A model generated the notes under the pieces. That model searched no databases, was not told the origin of the DNA, and saw only the letters and a program-made list of their open reading frames with translations. From positions 1 through 48,053 of the forward strand of contig CAJWEP010000003.1 in NCBI GenBank assembly GCA_913030945.1: 48,053 nt of DNA. Reading direction: 5' to 3'. Below, one piece after another: positions 7,548 to 15,965 of this stretch. The first letter of the stretch is position 1. Each line of letters opens with the position of its first letter. Both the position numbers and the translations under genes were made by a program. Source of the DNA: an uncultured Verrucomicrobiota bacterium. GTDB lineage: Bacteria > Verrucomicrobiota > Verrucomicrobiia > Limisphaerales > UBA1096.

Positions 7548-10500
7548 CTACTCACTCCCTTTCAGCACCCGTTGGCACAGCGCCGGCAGCACCACCAACG
7601 TCAGCGCGGTGGCGGTGAGGATGCCGCCGATGACGACGGTGGCCAGCGGTCGCTGAACCTCCGCGCCGGTGCCGGTGGCCAACGCCATCGGAACGAAGCC
7701 GAGCGATGCAACCAACGCGGTCATCAGCACGGGGCGCAGACGTGTGAGCGCTCCCTCGCGGATGGCTTCCCCGAGCGGCCTGCCCTGATCGCGCAACTGG
7801 TTGATGAACGTGACCAGCACCAGGCCGTTCAGCACCGCCACACCCGACAACGCGATGAAACCAACCGCCGCCGAGATGGAGAACGGCAGCCCGCGCAACG
7901 CCAGCGCCGCCACGCCGCCGGTCAGCGCCAGCGGCACGGCGGTGAAGACGAGCAGCGCCGGGCGCACCGCGCCGAAGGTCGCGTGGAGCAGCAGAAAGAT
8001 CAGCACAAAACAAACCGGCACAACGACGGCTAGGCGCTGCCGGGCAGCGGTAAGATTCTCAAATTGCCCACCCCAGTCCAGCCACACTCCGGCGGGAAGT
8101 TCCACGTCCGAGTTCACCCGCTCGCGCACTTCGCTGACGAATCCAGCCAAGTCGCGCCCGCGCACGTTGCACTGCGCCACCACGCGGCGTTTGCTGTTTT
8201 CTCGGCTGACCTGAAACGGCCCCTCGGTCTGCACCACCTCCGCCAACTCGCCAAGCGGCAACACCGGCGGGAGAGCGGCACTTTCATTTGCGCCACCCGG
8301 CAAAAGGATCGGCAACGCCGCCAGCGTGGCTGCCTGCTTCCGCTTGGCCTCGGGCAATCGGACGACAATGTCGAACCGCCGGTCGCCATCGAACACCTGC
8401 CCCGCCGCGCGGCCGCCGATGGCGATGTTGACGCTCGCCACCACGGCGGCGGCATCCAGCCCGTAGCGCGCCAATATTCCGGGCCGAGGTCGCACAGTCA
8501 GTTCCGGAAGGCCGGTTGTTTGCTCAACTTTCACGTCGGCCGCGCCGGGCACGTCATTCATCACAGCGGCGATTTTTTCCGCAGTGCGCCGCAGTTCAGC
8601 CGGATTTTCGCCGAAAACCTTCACCGCAAGATCGCCCCGCACCCCGGCTATGAGTTCGTGAAACCGCATCTCGATCGGCTGGGAAAATTCGTACTTGTTG
8701 CCGACCAAGGGGGCCACGGCGTCGCGCACTTTTGACTCGATGGAAATCTCACCCTCGGGTGCACGCTTGGCCAAGCGCGGCTCCGGCCACTCGGCACGCG
8801 GCTTGAAGATGATAAGCGTGTCCGAGACACTCGGCGGCATCGTGTCGGCCGCCAGGTCGGCAGTGCCGGTTTTCGAAAAAACCAGCTCGACCTCCGGCAA
8901 CTCCGGCAGCATGGCCACGGCGCGCTCGACCTCAAGTTGCATCCGAGTGGACTGTTCGATGCCGGTGCCGGGGATGCGCATCGCGTGCATGGCGATGTCG
9001 CCCTCGTCCAACTGCGGCACGAACACCTGCCCAAGGTTCGCGAACACCACGCCCGCGCCAAGCAGTATCGCCGACGCCGCGCCGAGCACCACACCCCGGC
9101 GGCGCAGTGCAAACTCCAGCACCGGTGCGTACCCCCGCCGCGCCGTTCGCATGAGGGCGTTGTCACTCTCCGCTACGCGCCCGTTTATGGCCAGAGCCAC
9201 CATCGCCGGCACGAACGTCAGCGACAACACGAACGCCCCAGCGAGCGCGAAGATCACCGTGAGCGCCATCGGGTGAAACAGCTTCCCCTCGATGCCGGTG
9301 AGCGCGAGAACCGGCAGATAAACCACCGTGATAATGCCGACGCCGAACACGAATGGACGGCGCACTTCATGGCTGGCGGCGCGGACAACGCCGAGCCGTT
9401 CGCTGAGCGTTAGCAACCGGCCCAGTTCGCGCTGGCGGTCGGCCAAGCGGCGCAGGCAGTTCTCCACAATGATGACCGAGCCATCGATGATAATCCCGAA
9501 GTCAATCGCGCCGAGGCTCATCAGGTTGCCGCTGATGCCGGCGCGATGCATCCCAGCTGCCGCGAGCAGCATCGAGAGCGGGATGGTCAGCGCGGTGAGA
9601 AACGCGGCGCGAAGGTTGCCGAGCAGCCCGAAGAGCACGGCGATCACCAGCGCCGCGCCGTAAAACAAATTGTGCGCCACGGTGTCGATGGTGGCGTTCA
9701 CCAGCCGCGAGCGGTCGAGCACGGGCCGAACGGCAATACCCGGTGGAAGACTGCGACGCACCTCCTCCAACTGCTCCGCCGCCGCCTTGGCCACGTCGCG
9801 ACTGTTCGCGCCGGTGAGCATCATCGCCGTGCCGACCACTGCCTCATGCCCGTCGACGCTGGCGCTGCCGAGCCGCATTTCGCCGCCGAGCGTGACGTCC
9901 GCCACGTCGCCAACGCGAACTGGTGTGCCGTTACTCTGCTTCACCAAGACGTCCGCAATGGCCGCCGAGCCCCCGAGTCGGCTGCTGGCCCGTACAAGCG
10001 CCGCCGAGCCATCACGTTCAATGTAACCCGCGCCGAGACTGAGATTGTTCCGCTCCAACGCGGCGGCGAGGTCGTTGAGTGTCAGGCCATGCGCGCTCAA
10101 CGGCCCAAGCCGAGGCAGCACGTGATATTGTTTCACATAACCGCCGATGGCATCGACGTCGGCCACGAGCGGGACGGTCTTAATCTGTGGCCGGATGATC
10201 CAGTCCTGCACCGTGCGCAGATAGGCCAAGCGTTGAACCTCGTTGGTGAGCCGCTCGCCACCGGGCGTGACGAAGCCGCCCGCTTGGCCAAGCGCAGGCG
10301 GATCGAACTCCACCGCCCACATGAGCACCTCGCCAAGCCCGGTGGTGATCGGCCCCATCCTAGGCTTGATCCCCGCCGGCAATGACTCCCGCGCAGCAGT
10401 CAGCCGCTCGTTGATTTGCTGTCGAGCAAAGTAAATGTCCACCGCGTCATCAAACACCGCCGTCACCTGGCAGAAACCGTTGCGCGATATCGACCGCGTA

Positions 10501-10742
10501 TGTTCCAGCCCCGGGATGCCGGCGAGCGCCGTCTCGAGCGGGAACGTCACCAACCGCTCGATGTCGCTCGTCGAAAACGCCGCGTGCTCGACGTTGATTT
10601 GCACCTGCTTGTTCGTGATGTCCGGCACGGCATCGATCGGCAGTTGCGACAACGACCACGCACCGAACACCGCCGCCACGAGCGTCAACGCCACCACCCA
10701 GTGACGCTGCTCGACAGAATATTTCAGGATTCGTTCAATCAT
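7548..10742 (-). CDS. czcA: Heavy-metal RND efflux pump, CzcA-like inner-membrane component
   Basis: A 1064-aa proton-driven pump of the HME-RND family. The N-terminus MIERILKYSVEQRHW and first TM helix lead to the periplasmic loop with the VPDITNKQVQIN motif; the fourth TM helix carries DFGIIIDGSVIIVEN, with the D...D...E charges typical of the Zn/Co/Cd (Czc-type) HME1 group rather than CusA Cu/Ag pumps. The C-terminal half repeats the TM architecture. It lies 12 bp after the adaptor gene and is the last gene of the operon. Two palindrome copies lie inside (8766, encoding RLAKR; 10283, encoding ALGQA), both in periplasmic-loop regions. Substrate assignment rests on the motif only. Confidence 0.93.
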   Translation of the reverse strand: MIERILKYSVEQRHWVVALTLVAAVFGAWSLSQLPIDAVPDITNKQVQINVEHAAFSTSDIERLVTFPLETALAGIPGLEHTRSISRNGFCQVTAVFDDAVDIYFARQQINERLTAARESLPAGIKPRMGPITTGLGEVLMWAVEFDPPALGQAGGFVTPGGERLTNEVQRLAYLRTVQDWIIRPQIKTVPLVADVDAIGGYVKQYHVLPRLGPLSAHGLTLNDLAAALERNNLSLGAGYIERDGSAALVRASSRLGGSAAIADVLVKQSNGTPVRVGDVADVTLGGEMRLGSASVDGHEAVVGTAMMLTGANSRDVAKAAAEQLEEVRRSLPPGIAVRPVLDRSRLVNATIDTVAHNLFYGAALVIAVLFGLLGNLRAAFLTALTIPLSMLLAAAGMHRAGISGNLMSLGAIDFGIIIDGSVIIVENCLRRLADRQRELGRLLTLSERLGVVRAASHEVRRPFVFGVGIITVVYLPVLALTGIEGKLFHPMALTVIFALAGAFVLSLTFVPAMVALAINGRVAESDNALMRTARRGYAPVLEFALRRRGVVLGAASAILLGAGVVFANLGQVFVPQLDEGDIAMHAMRIPGTGIEQSTRMQLEVERAVAMLPELPEVELVFSKTGTADLAADTMPPSVSDTLIIFKPRAEWPEPRLAKRAPEGEISIESKVRDAVAPLVGNKYEFSQPIEMRFHELIAGVRGDLAVKVFGENPAELRRTAEKIAAVMNDVPGAADVKVEQTTGLPELTVRPRPGILARYGLDAAAVVASVNIAIGGRAAGQVFDGDRRFDIVVRLPEAKRKQAATLAALPILLPGGANESAALPPVLPLGELAEVVQTEGPFQVSRENSKRRVVAQCNVRGRDLAGFVSEVRERVNSDVELPAGVWLDWGGQFENLTAARQRLAVVVPVCFVLIFLLLHATFGAVRPALLVFTAVPLALTGGVAALALRGLPFSISAAVGFIALSGVAVLNGLVLVTFINQLRDQGRPLGEAIREGALTRLRPVLMTALVASLGFVPMALATGTGAEVQRPLATVVIGGILTATALTLVVLPALCQRVLKGSE

Positions 10743-10754
10743 GAAGACTCCCTT

Positions 10755-11996
10755 TTAGTGCGAGTGGTCGTGCCCAGCCATGGCCTTGCCCAACTCGGCC
10801 TTGAGCAGGAAACCGCCTCGAACGACGAGCGCCTCGCCGTCCACCAAGCCACGCTTCACCGGCCTCCAGTCGTCGACCTCGGGGCCAACCGCCACCTCTC
10901 GCGCCTCGAACGTGTTCGCCTCGCCCGGCACCGGCACGAACACCACCGGCTGCCCGCCGATGTCCTGCACGGCCTTGGCCGGGACGGCGACCGATCGCTC
11001 AGCAGCGGCACCCGCCGGCAGCTTGGCCGCGACAAACATTCCGGGTCGCCATGAACCATCCCGATTGGCCACGACCGCCCGCGCCCGAACCGTGCGCGCG
11101 CCCGGCGTAGCCACCGGACTGACGTAATCGAGCGCGGCCGTGGCACTCCGACCGGTCGCCGGATCAGTCAGCGTCACGGACTGGCCCGCTTTCAACGCGG
11201 CGGCCCGCGCGGGCGACACCTCCGCAATCAGCCAGAGTTCACCCAGCCCGGCCACGACGAAAAGGTGCGACTGCTCCGGGCTAACCGTTTCGCCCAACGT
11301 GACGCCGCGCTCGACCACCGTGCCGCCGATCGGCGCGCGCACCTCGGCTTGAGGACGGATCACCCCGGTCTCCTCGAGCCGCGCGATGTCGGGCTGGGTC
11401 ATGCCGAACAATTGCAGCCGATTGCGTCCGCCGGCTTGGGTGGCCCGGGCCGACTTGAGCCGGGCCTCAGCAGCACTAAGGACGACCTCCCGTTGTTGTA
11501 CATCCGCCCGCGAGACCGCCTCGGCGGCGGCCAGTTCCCTGCCGGATTGAAAATACTGCTCCGCAGTTTGAAACCCTGTCGTGGCGGCGGCCAGTTCGGC
11601 GAGTTTGGCCAAATGATCGTTCTGCGCCGCGCCAAGCTCGGCGCTCTCGATGACGAACAACAATTCGCCCGCAGCAACCGAATCGCCGACGCCCTTGGCC
11701 AAGCGCGACACGCGGCCGCTCACCAGTGTGCCGACGTGCGCCAAGGCGTCCTCGTTGTAAGCCAGCCGCGCCGGGGCTGAAAACGTCTCACGCAACGCGC
11801 GCTGTTCCGCTTGGCCAAGCGCGATGCCGTGATGCTCGATGGCGGCGGCAGAGAGGACGATCTCATCCATGTGCGGCTCATCGGGTGAATCATGGCCGTG
11901 GCCGTGATCGCCGTGTGAATGGTCGTGTGCGTCGCCGCAGCCAACCAGCCAAAAAGCCAGCGCGCCGATGGTTGAAAAGGTGAAGATGGATTTCAT
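10755..11996 (-). CDS. czcB: Efflux RND periplasmic adaptor (CzcB/CusB-like lipoprotein)
   Basis: A 413-aa membrane fusion protein linking pump and outer-membrane channel. The N-terminus has a lipobox (L-V-G-C at 17-20). Directly after follows a His/Asp-rich stretch with HDHSHGDHGHGH, and the extreme C-terminus is again His-rich (GHDHSH), both likely to bind divalent metal. Between are a lipoyl/barrel-sandwich half (GVGDSVAAGELLFVIES), a helical hairpin and the second half (RAPIGGTVVERGVTLGETV). It overlaps the outer-membrane factor by 4 nt (ATGA). Two palindromes lie in the coding region (11694 LAKG, 11810 ALGQA), plus an octamer at 11605. Confidence 0.92.
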   Translation of the reverse strand: MKSIFTFSTIGALAFWLVGCGDAHDHSHGDHGHGHDSPDEPHMDEIVLSAAAIEHHGIALGQAEQRALRETFSAPARLAYNEDALAHVGTLVSGRVSRLAKGVGDSVAAGELLFVIESAELGAAQNDHLAKLAELAAATTGFQTAEQYFQSGRELAAAEAVSRADVQQREVVLSAAEARLKSARATQAGGRNRLQLFGMTQPDIARLEETGVIRPQAEVRAPIGGTVVERGVTLGETVSPEQSHLFVVAGLGELWLIAEVSPARAAALKAGQSVTLTDPATGRSATAALDYVSPVATPGARTVRARAVVANRDGSWRPGMFVAAKLPAGAAAERSVAVPAKAVQDIGGQPVVFVPVPGEANTFEAREVAVGPEVDDWRPVKRGLVDGEALVVRGGFLLKAELGKAMAGHDHSH

Positions 11997-13336
11997 TGTT
12001 TTTCTTTTGTTGTTTTTGTTTTGAAAATGGCCGCCGCACCTCCCGAGGCACGGCGGAGTTCGGTCGAGGCGTGTGCCGCCCGGAGCTCCAGTTGGACAGC
12101 CCGTAATTGAGCTTTTTGCAGGTCGAGCTCGGCCAGCAGCAGCGGCGTGATTCCCGACTGGCCGCTCTCGTAAATAGTGCGGGCCAGGTCCACCCGCTGC
12201 TGCTGAAGCGGCGTCAACTGCCCGCGAGCCTGCGCGGCGACAGCGGCGAGCTTGGCCTGCGCAGCGTGCGCCTGCCGGACTTCCTGCACGGTTTGCCGCA
12301 CGGTTTGCGTGAGCCGATGCCGCGCGGCGAGCGCCAAGGCGCGGGCCTTGCCACGGCGCGCCTGCCCCCAGTCGAACAACGGCAGCGGCACGGCCAATGA
12401 CGGGCCAAGCGACCAGTCGCCTTCCCGCTCAGCGTCCAGGCCGGCAGCGCTACTCTCGATCAACGCCAAGCGGGCGAGCGCGCGGCCGTCCTCGAGCGCG
12501 GCCAGTTGCCAGCGGTCGGCCAGAATCTCCGGTCGGTTTCGGAGAGCAGCAGCCAGCCACTGCGCTTCCGACCCGGCGTGTGCGGCAACCGGCAACGGCG
12601 TAGTTTGCGGCCAATCCGCGTCGCCGGAGGGCTGGCCAAGCAATCGGGCGAGAGTGAGTCGTTCGCGAGTCAGACTCAGGCGGCGATCCTGCAAATCGAT
12701 GCGGGTTTCGGCGCGGCGCGCCTCGAGTGCGGCGACGTCCAGCCGTGTGCCCTCGCCGGCGGTGAGTCGGTGTCGGGCGATTTGCAACAGCCGGTCGATG
12801 TGGCTGTCGCCCTGTTCAAGCAGCGCCACCTCCCGCCGAAGCGCATTGGCGGTGTGGTAACTTTTTTCCATGTCGGCAATGACGTTGAGCGCCGCGGCGA
12901 CCGCCCGGGCGCCGGCGGCGCGGAGCCGGTTGTCGGCGGCGCGAATGCGGCGGGGCGCCAGCAGCGCAGCGGCAAGGTCCGCTGCCAAGCCGGTTTCCGT
13001 CACGGGGCTGCCGCCACCCTTCGGGTAGCGGAACACTATACTCAACACCGGATTGGGAGGGAGCCTCGACTGCCGCGCATCGGCCTGCGCAGCGCGAACT
13101 TCGGCCAAGGCGGCCTGCAGCGTCGGCGATTGGCGCACCGCCCGCTCAATGGCAGCGGGAAGGTCGAGCGCATTGCCGATCGGCGGCGCGTCCGTCGGGA
13201 GCGCCTCGGCGCGGAACTGGACGGCGTTGGCCAAGCCGGCGGCGGCACGGATATCCGGCCCCGGGGGAGTGGCGCAACTCACGCCCAGCCCGAGGCCAAG
13301 CGCGCAAAAAAAGTAACGAGTTTTCTTGAACAACAT
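11993..13336 (-). CDS. czcC: Outer-membrane efflux factor (TolC/CzcC-like)
   Basis: A 447-aa outer-membrane factor forming the exit channel of the tripartite pump. It has a lipoprotein-type leader (MLFKKTRYFFCALGLGLGVSCA), then two long alpha-helical repeats rich in Ala, Arg and Gln with the AIERAVRQSPTLQAALAEVRAAQA start of OEP domain 1 and a VDLARTIYESGQSGITPLLLAELDLQ segment in repeat 2, as in CusC/CzcC. Start ATG at 13336, with 71 bp to the upstream small gene. Its stop overlaps the adaptor's start. Confidence 0.9.
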   Translation of the reverse strand: MLFKKTRYFFCALGLGLGVSCATPPGPDIRAAAGLANAVQFRAEALPTDAPPIGNALDLPAAIERAVRQSPTLQAALAEVRAAQADARQSRLPPNPVLSIVFRYPKGGGSPVTETGLAADLAAALLAPRRIRAADNRLRAAGARAVAAALNVIADMEKSYHTANALRREVALLEQGDSHIDRLLQIARHRLTAGEGTRLDVAALEARRAETRIDLQDRRLSLTRERLTLARLLGQPSGDADWPQTTPLPVAAHAGSEAQWLAAALRNRPEILADRWQLAALEDGRALARLALIESSAAGLDAEREGDWSLGPSLAVPLPLFDWGQARRGKARALALAARHRLTQTVRQTVQEVRQAHAAQAKLAAVAAQARGQLTPLQQQRVDLARTIYESGQSGITPLLLAELDLQKAQLRAVQLELRAAHASTELRRASGGAAAIFKTKTTKEKQ

Positions 13337-13392
13337 ATTTTTGAGATAAAAAAGGACACAGCACGACTGCGGACAGTCGCCAAAACGAAGTG

Positions 13393-13406
13393 GAGCCGGA
13401 CGGCTC
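13393..13406 (-). other. Small intra-operon hairpin
   Basis: GAGCC-GGAC-GGCTC is a perfect 5-bp stem with a 4-base loop, immediately after the stop of the small Cys/His protein on the minus strand and before the outer-membrane factor. There is no long T-tract, so a processing or stability element is as likely as a weak terminator. Confidence 0.3.
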
Positions 13407-13407
13407 T

Positions 13408-13869
13408 TTAAGCGAGAAGTGAGGGGGCGCGGCCAGGGATGGCGGCGCGCGTGATGAAGGCCCAGCGCTTGGCCAAGCCCGGAGGGGCGCGACTGCTCAT
13501 CGGGATGCAGCGTTCCGTCGATGCGGGGATGGTGAGGCGAAAGACATGCTCCCAGGCGAGAGCCGCGTCGAAGTTGAAATCGTAATCAACCGGCTTGCTG
13601 AAGTTGTAGTCGCCGGACTCGATAGCCGTGCATACATCGCACTCGTTGTGCTCGTCACGGGATTGCTGATCACCGTCGTGCTGATGCTCCGATTCGCAGC
13701 AGAATTCCGGGAGCCAGCCCGCGGTGCCCAGCAGGCAATGGGAGGTCGCCGGCAGCCAGATGGCCGCCAGAAACCATACCACGATGAGCCGAAATAACTT
13801 CACCAGGTGGCGAAACAACTCCACGTAACCGCGCCTGTCAAGGACGTAACACTTTGATGGTGCAAACAA
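13408..13869 (-). CDS. Hypothetical Cys/His-rich protein leading the metal-efflux operon
   Basis: Up to 153 aa. A hydrophobic N-terminal segment (LFRLIVVWFLAAIWLPA) looks like a signal or membrane anchor. It is followed by SHCLLG, then CCESEHQHDGDQQSRDEHNEC with several Cys and His residues, able to bind metal (inference). The C-terminus is Pro/Arg/Ala-rich (APPGLAKRW..., with the palindrome at 13468 encoding GLAKR). I recall similar short proteins next to czc operons in this phylum but cannot name a family. The start is uncertain: the longest frame begins TTG at 13869; GTG codons at 13824 and 13803 are alternatives. The position as first gene suggests a metal sensor or chaperone role. Confidence 0.6.
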   Translation of the reverse strand: MFAPSKCYVLDRRGYVELFRHLVKLFRLIVVWFLAAIWLPATSHCLLGTAGWLPEFCCESEHQHDGDQQSRDEHNECDVCTAIESGDYNFSKPVDYDFNFDAALAWEHVFRLTIPASTERCIPMSSRAPPGLAKRWAFITRAAIPGRAPSLLA

Positions 13870-13908
13870 GCTCTGTGAGATAAATTGTGCATTTACAGGA
13901 AAAAGCCC

Positions 13909-13936
13909 TTGTCATGCAAATTTTTCTTGGTAATTT
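13909..13936 (+). promoter_or_regulatory. Candidate sigma70-type promoter for rpmE
   Basis: TTGTCA (13909-13914) and TAATTT (13931-13936) are separated by 16 bp, 15 bp before the rpmE ATG, in an AT-rich stretch of an otherwise GC-rich region. By position it would give a very short leader; no clear Shine-Dalgarno precedes the ATG. Confidence 0.4.
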
Positions 13937-13950
13937 GCTCGCCCTTTTTG

Positions 13951-14199
13951 ATGAAGGCAGACTTACATCCGGAATATGTGGAATCGACGATTCGTTGCGC
14001 CTGTGGCAATGAAATCAAGACGCGATCCACCAAGCCCACCATGCTCATCGGCATTTGCAACGAGTGCCATCCGTTCTACACCGGCCAGCAGAAATTCGTC
14101 GACACCGCCGGTCGGGTCGACAAGTTCCAGCAGCGCATGGCGAAGACCAAGGCCGCCAGGGAGGCTGCCGACAAGAAGCGTAAAAAGAAGAGCCTTTAG
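13951..14199 (+). CDS. rpmE: 50S ribosomal protein L31
   Basis: An 82-aa zinc-containing L31. It starts [13 protein letters not shown]; upstream in-frame codons are rejected because the conserved N-terminus begins here. Cysteines at CACG and the downstream CNEC pair form the zinc site (C+ form). The conserved [23 protein letters not shown] block follows and a lysine-rich tail ends the protein. Next on the same strand is prfA, an order often seen in bacteria. A strong hairpin lies between them. Confidence 0.97.
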   Translation: MKADLHPEYVESTIRCACGNEIKTRSTKPTMLIGICNECHPFYTGQQKFVDTAGRVDKFQQRMAKTKAAREAADKKRKKKSL

Positions 14200-14215
14200 G
14201 CAGCTTTCAGCAGTT

Positions 14216-14251
14216 CGCCCGCGGCAGAGAAACGGTTTTCTCCCGCGGGCG
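14216..14251 (+). terminator. Long hairpin between rpmE and prfA
   Basis: A 9-bp GC stem (CGCCCGCGG at 14216-14224 with CCGCGGGCG at 14243-14251) encloses a second inner stem (GAGAAA with TTTCTC). The U-tract typical of an intrinsic terminator is missing (TTCGC follows), so it may be an attenuator, a processing site or a partial terminator setting the rpmE/prfA ratio. Confidence 0.5.
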
Positions 14252-14268
14252 TTCGCTGTATTTGGAGT

Positions 14269-15345
14269 GTGAATCTTCAACCCCACATCAAGCAGTTCTG
14301 CAAACGCCAGGACGAACTGGAAAGCGCCCTCAGCACCCCCGCTGTGGCCAGCGACAACAGGCAGCTCCTCGAGTTAACCCGCGAATACTCGCGGATGAAG
14401 AAACTGGCCGAATTGGGCAAGCGCTACCTCAAGCTGCTTGCCGACATCGACGCCAGCAGGCAGTTGATCCAGGCCGAGCCGGCCGACTCGGAACTGGCAG
14501 AACTGGCCAAGGAGGAACTGCCCGCGCTCGAGGCGGAGCAGGCCAAGCTCGGGCTCGAGTTGCAGTATGGCATCATCCCGCCGAATCCGACCGACTCGCG
14601 CGACACGATCGTTGAGATTCGCGCCGGCGCCGGGGGCGCGGAGTCGGCCCTGTTCTGCGCCGACCTGCACCGCATGTACGTCCGTTTTGCCGAGTCGCAG
14701 GGCTGGAAGGTCGAGTCGATGGATGCCAGCGCGTCCGACCTCGGCGGCTTCAAGGAGGTCATTTTCGGTATCAAGGGACAGGACGTGTTCAGGAAGCTGA
14801 AATTCGAGAGCGGCGTCCACCGTGTGCAGCGCGTACCGGCCACCGAGACGCAAGGCCGCGTGCACACAAGCACCGTCACCGTCGCCGTGCTGCCCGAGGC
14901 GGAGGATGTCGACATCGAGATCAAGCCGGACGATTTGGAGATCAACGTCTGCCGCGCCTCCGGCCCCGGTGGCCAGGGGGTGAACACCACCGACTCCGCG
15001 GTACAGATCCAGCACAAGCCAAGCGGCATGATTGTCCGCTGCATGGACGGGCGTTCACAGCAGAAAAACAAGGAACAGGCGATGAAGGTACTGCGGTCTC
15101 GGTTGCTCGAGCAAAAGATCGCCGAGGAACACGCCAAGTACGCCGCCGAGCGCAAGTCGCAGATTGGCACCGGCGAACGTAACGAGCGCATCCGCACCTA
15201 CAATTTCTCGCAGAACCGCGTGACCGACCACCGCATCGACCTCACGCTGTACAATCTGCCAACGTTCATCGAGGGCGAAATCGATGAGGTCGTTTCAGCC
15301 CTCCTCGCCAACGACCTCCAAGAGCGCTTGGCCGACCTCGAGTGA
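14269..15345 (+). CDS. prfA: Peptide chain release factor 1
   Basis: A 358-aa class I release factor. It holds the catalytic GGQ motif in SGPGGQGVNTTDSAVQ (about residue 232) and the PxT-type stop-codon recognition tripeptide as RVPATE, which marks RF1 (UAA/UAG) rather than the SPF motif of RF2. Normal length. It starts with GTG (MNLQPHIKQF); the nearby GGAG sits too close to be ideal. The gene runs into the HAD gene 10 bp later. Confidence 0.95.
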   Translation: MNLQPHIKQFCKRQDELESALSTPAVASDNRQLLELTREYSRMKKLAELGKRYLKLLADIDASRQLIQAEPADSELAELAKEELPALEAEQAKLGLELQYGIIPPNPTDSRDTIVEIRAGAGGAESALFCADLHRMYVRFAESQGWKVESMDASASDLGGFKEVIFGIKGQDVFRKLKFESGVHRVQRVPATETQGRVHTSTVTVAVLPEAEDVDIEIKPDDLEINVCRASGPGGQGVNTTDSAVQIQHKPSGMIVRCMDGRSQQKNKEQAMKVLRSRLLEQKIAEEHAKYAAERKSQIGTGERNERIRTYNFSQNRVTDHRIDLTLYNLPTFIEGEIDEVVSALLANDLQERLADLE

Positions 15346-15355
15346 CCAAAATTTT

Positions 15356-15934
15356 ATGCAACCTGAAGGACTGATATTCGACTGTGACGGAACGATCGTC
15401 GACACCATGCCGATCCACTACGCGGCCTGGTGCACCACCACGTCCAAGCATGGGCTCGTGTTTCCCGAGGACCGGTTTTATGCGCTCGGCGGCGTCTCAC
15501 CGTTCGAGGTGCTTCGAATGCTCTCCCAGGAGCAAGGCATCGAGATCGACGCCAAGGCGGTGACGCACGAGAAGGAGGCCAAGTACATGGAACTGATCAG
15601 CGACGCCAAGGAGATTCCCGAGATCATGCAGATCGTCCGCGAGAGCCACGGCAACATCCCGATGGCCATCGCCTCCGGCGGCACGCACGAGACCGTCGAG
15701 GGCATCCTGCAACACTGCGGCATCCGGCACTACTTCGACGCCATCGTCACCAGCCAGGATGTGGAAAATCCTAAGCCGGCGCCGGACACGTTTCTCGAGG
15801 CCGCGCGGCGGATCAATGTTGCACCGGAAAAGTGCCGGGCGTATGAAGACGCGGACATGGGCATCAAGGCGATCCTCGCCGCCAGCATGGAGCCGGTCGA
15901 TGTCCGCGACATACTCGCCGCCGCCAGACGCTGA
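15356..15934 (+). CDS. HAD hydrolase, beta-phosphoglucomutase/fructose-1-phosphatase-like
   Basis: A 192-aa HAD IA protein. Motif I is IFDCDGTIVDTMP (nucleophile and acid Asp both present), then an alpha-helical cap, motif II IASGGT, motif III PKPAPDTFLEAARR and motif IV YEDADMGIKAI. YqaB-like sugar phosphatases and beta-phosphoglucomutases share these motifs; I cannot separate them here. The ATG at 15356 fits the family start (MQPEGLIFDCDG). It lies between prfA and hisS on the same strand. Confidence 0.85.
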   Translation: MQPEGLIFDCDGTIVDTMPIHYAAWCTTTSKHGLVFPEDRFYALGGVSPFEVLRMLSQEQGIEIDAKAVTHEKEAKYMELISDAKEIPEIMQIVRESHGNIPMAIASGGTHETVEGILQHCGIRHYFDAIVTSQDVENPKPAPDTFLEAARRINVAPEKCRAYEDADMGIKAILAASMEPVDVRDILAAARR

Positions 15935-15940
15935 CCCAGC

Positions 15941-15952
15941 GCTTGGCCAAGC
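15941..15952. repeat. Intergenic palindrome copy
   Basis: GCTTGGCCAAGC, a 12-bp perfect dyad in the 31-bp spacer between the HAD gene and hisS. Too short, and without a T-run, to be a convincing terminator. Confidence 0.8.
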
Positions 15953-15965
15953 AGCCTAATGATCC

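Noticed and set aside
7467-8033. Plus-strand frame rich in Gln/Arg/His opposite czcA
   Set aside because: Antisense shadow; compositional artefact of high-GC coding DNA.
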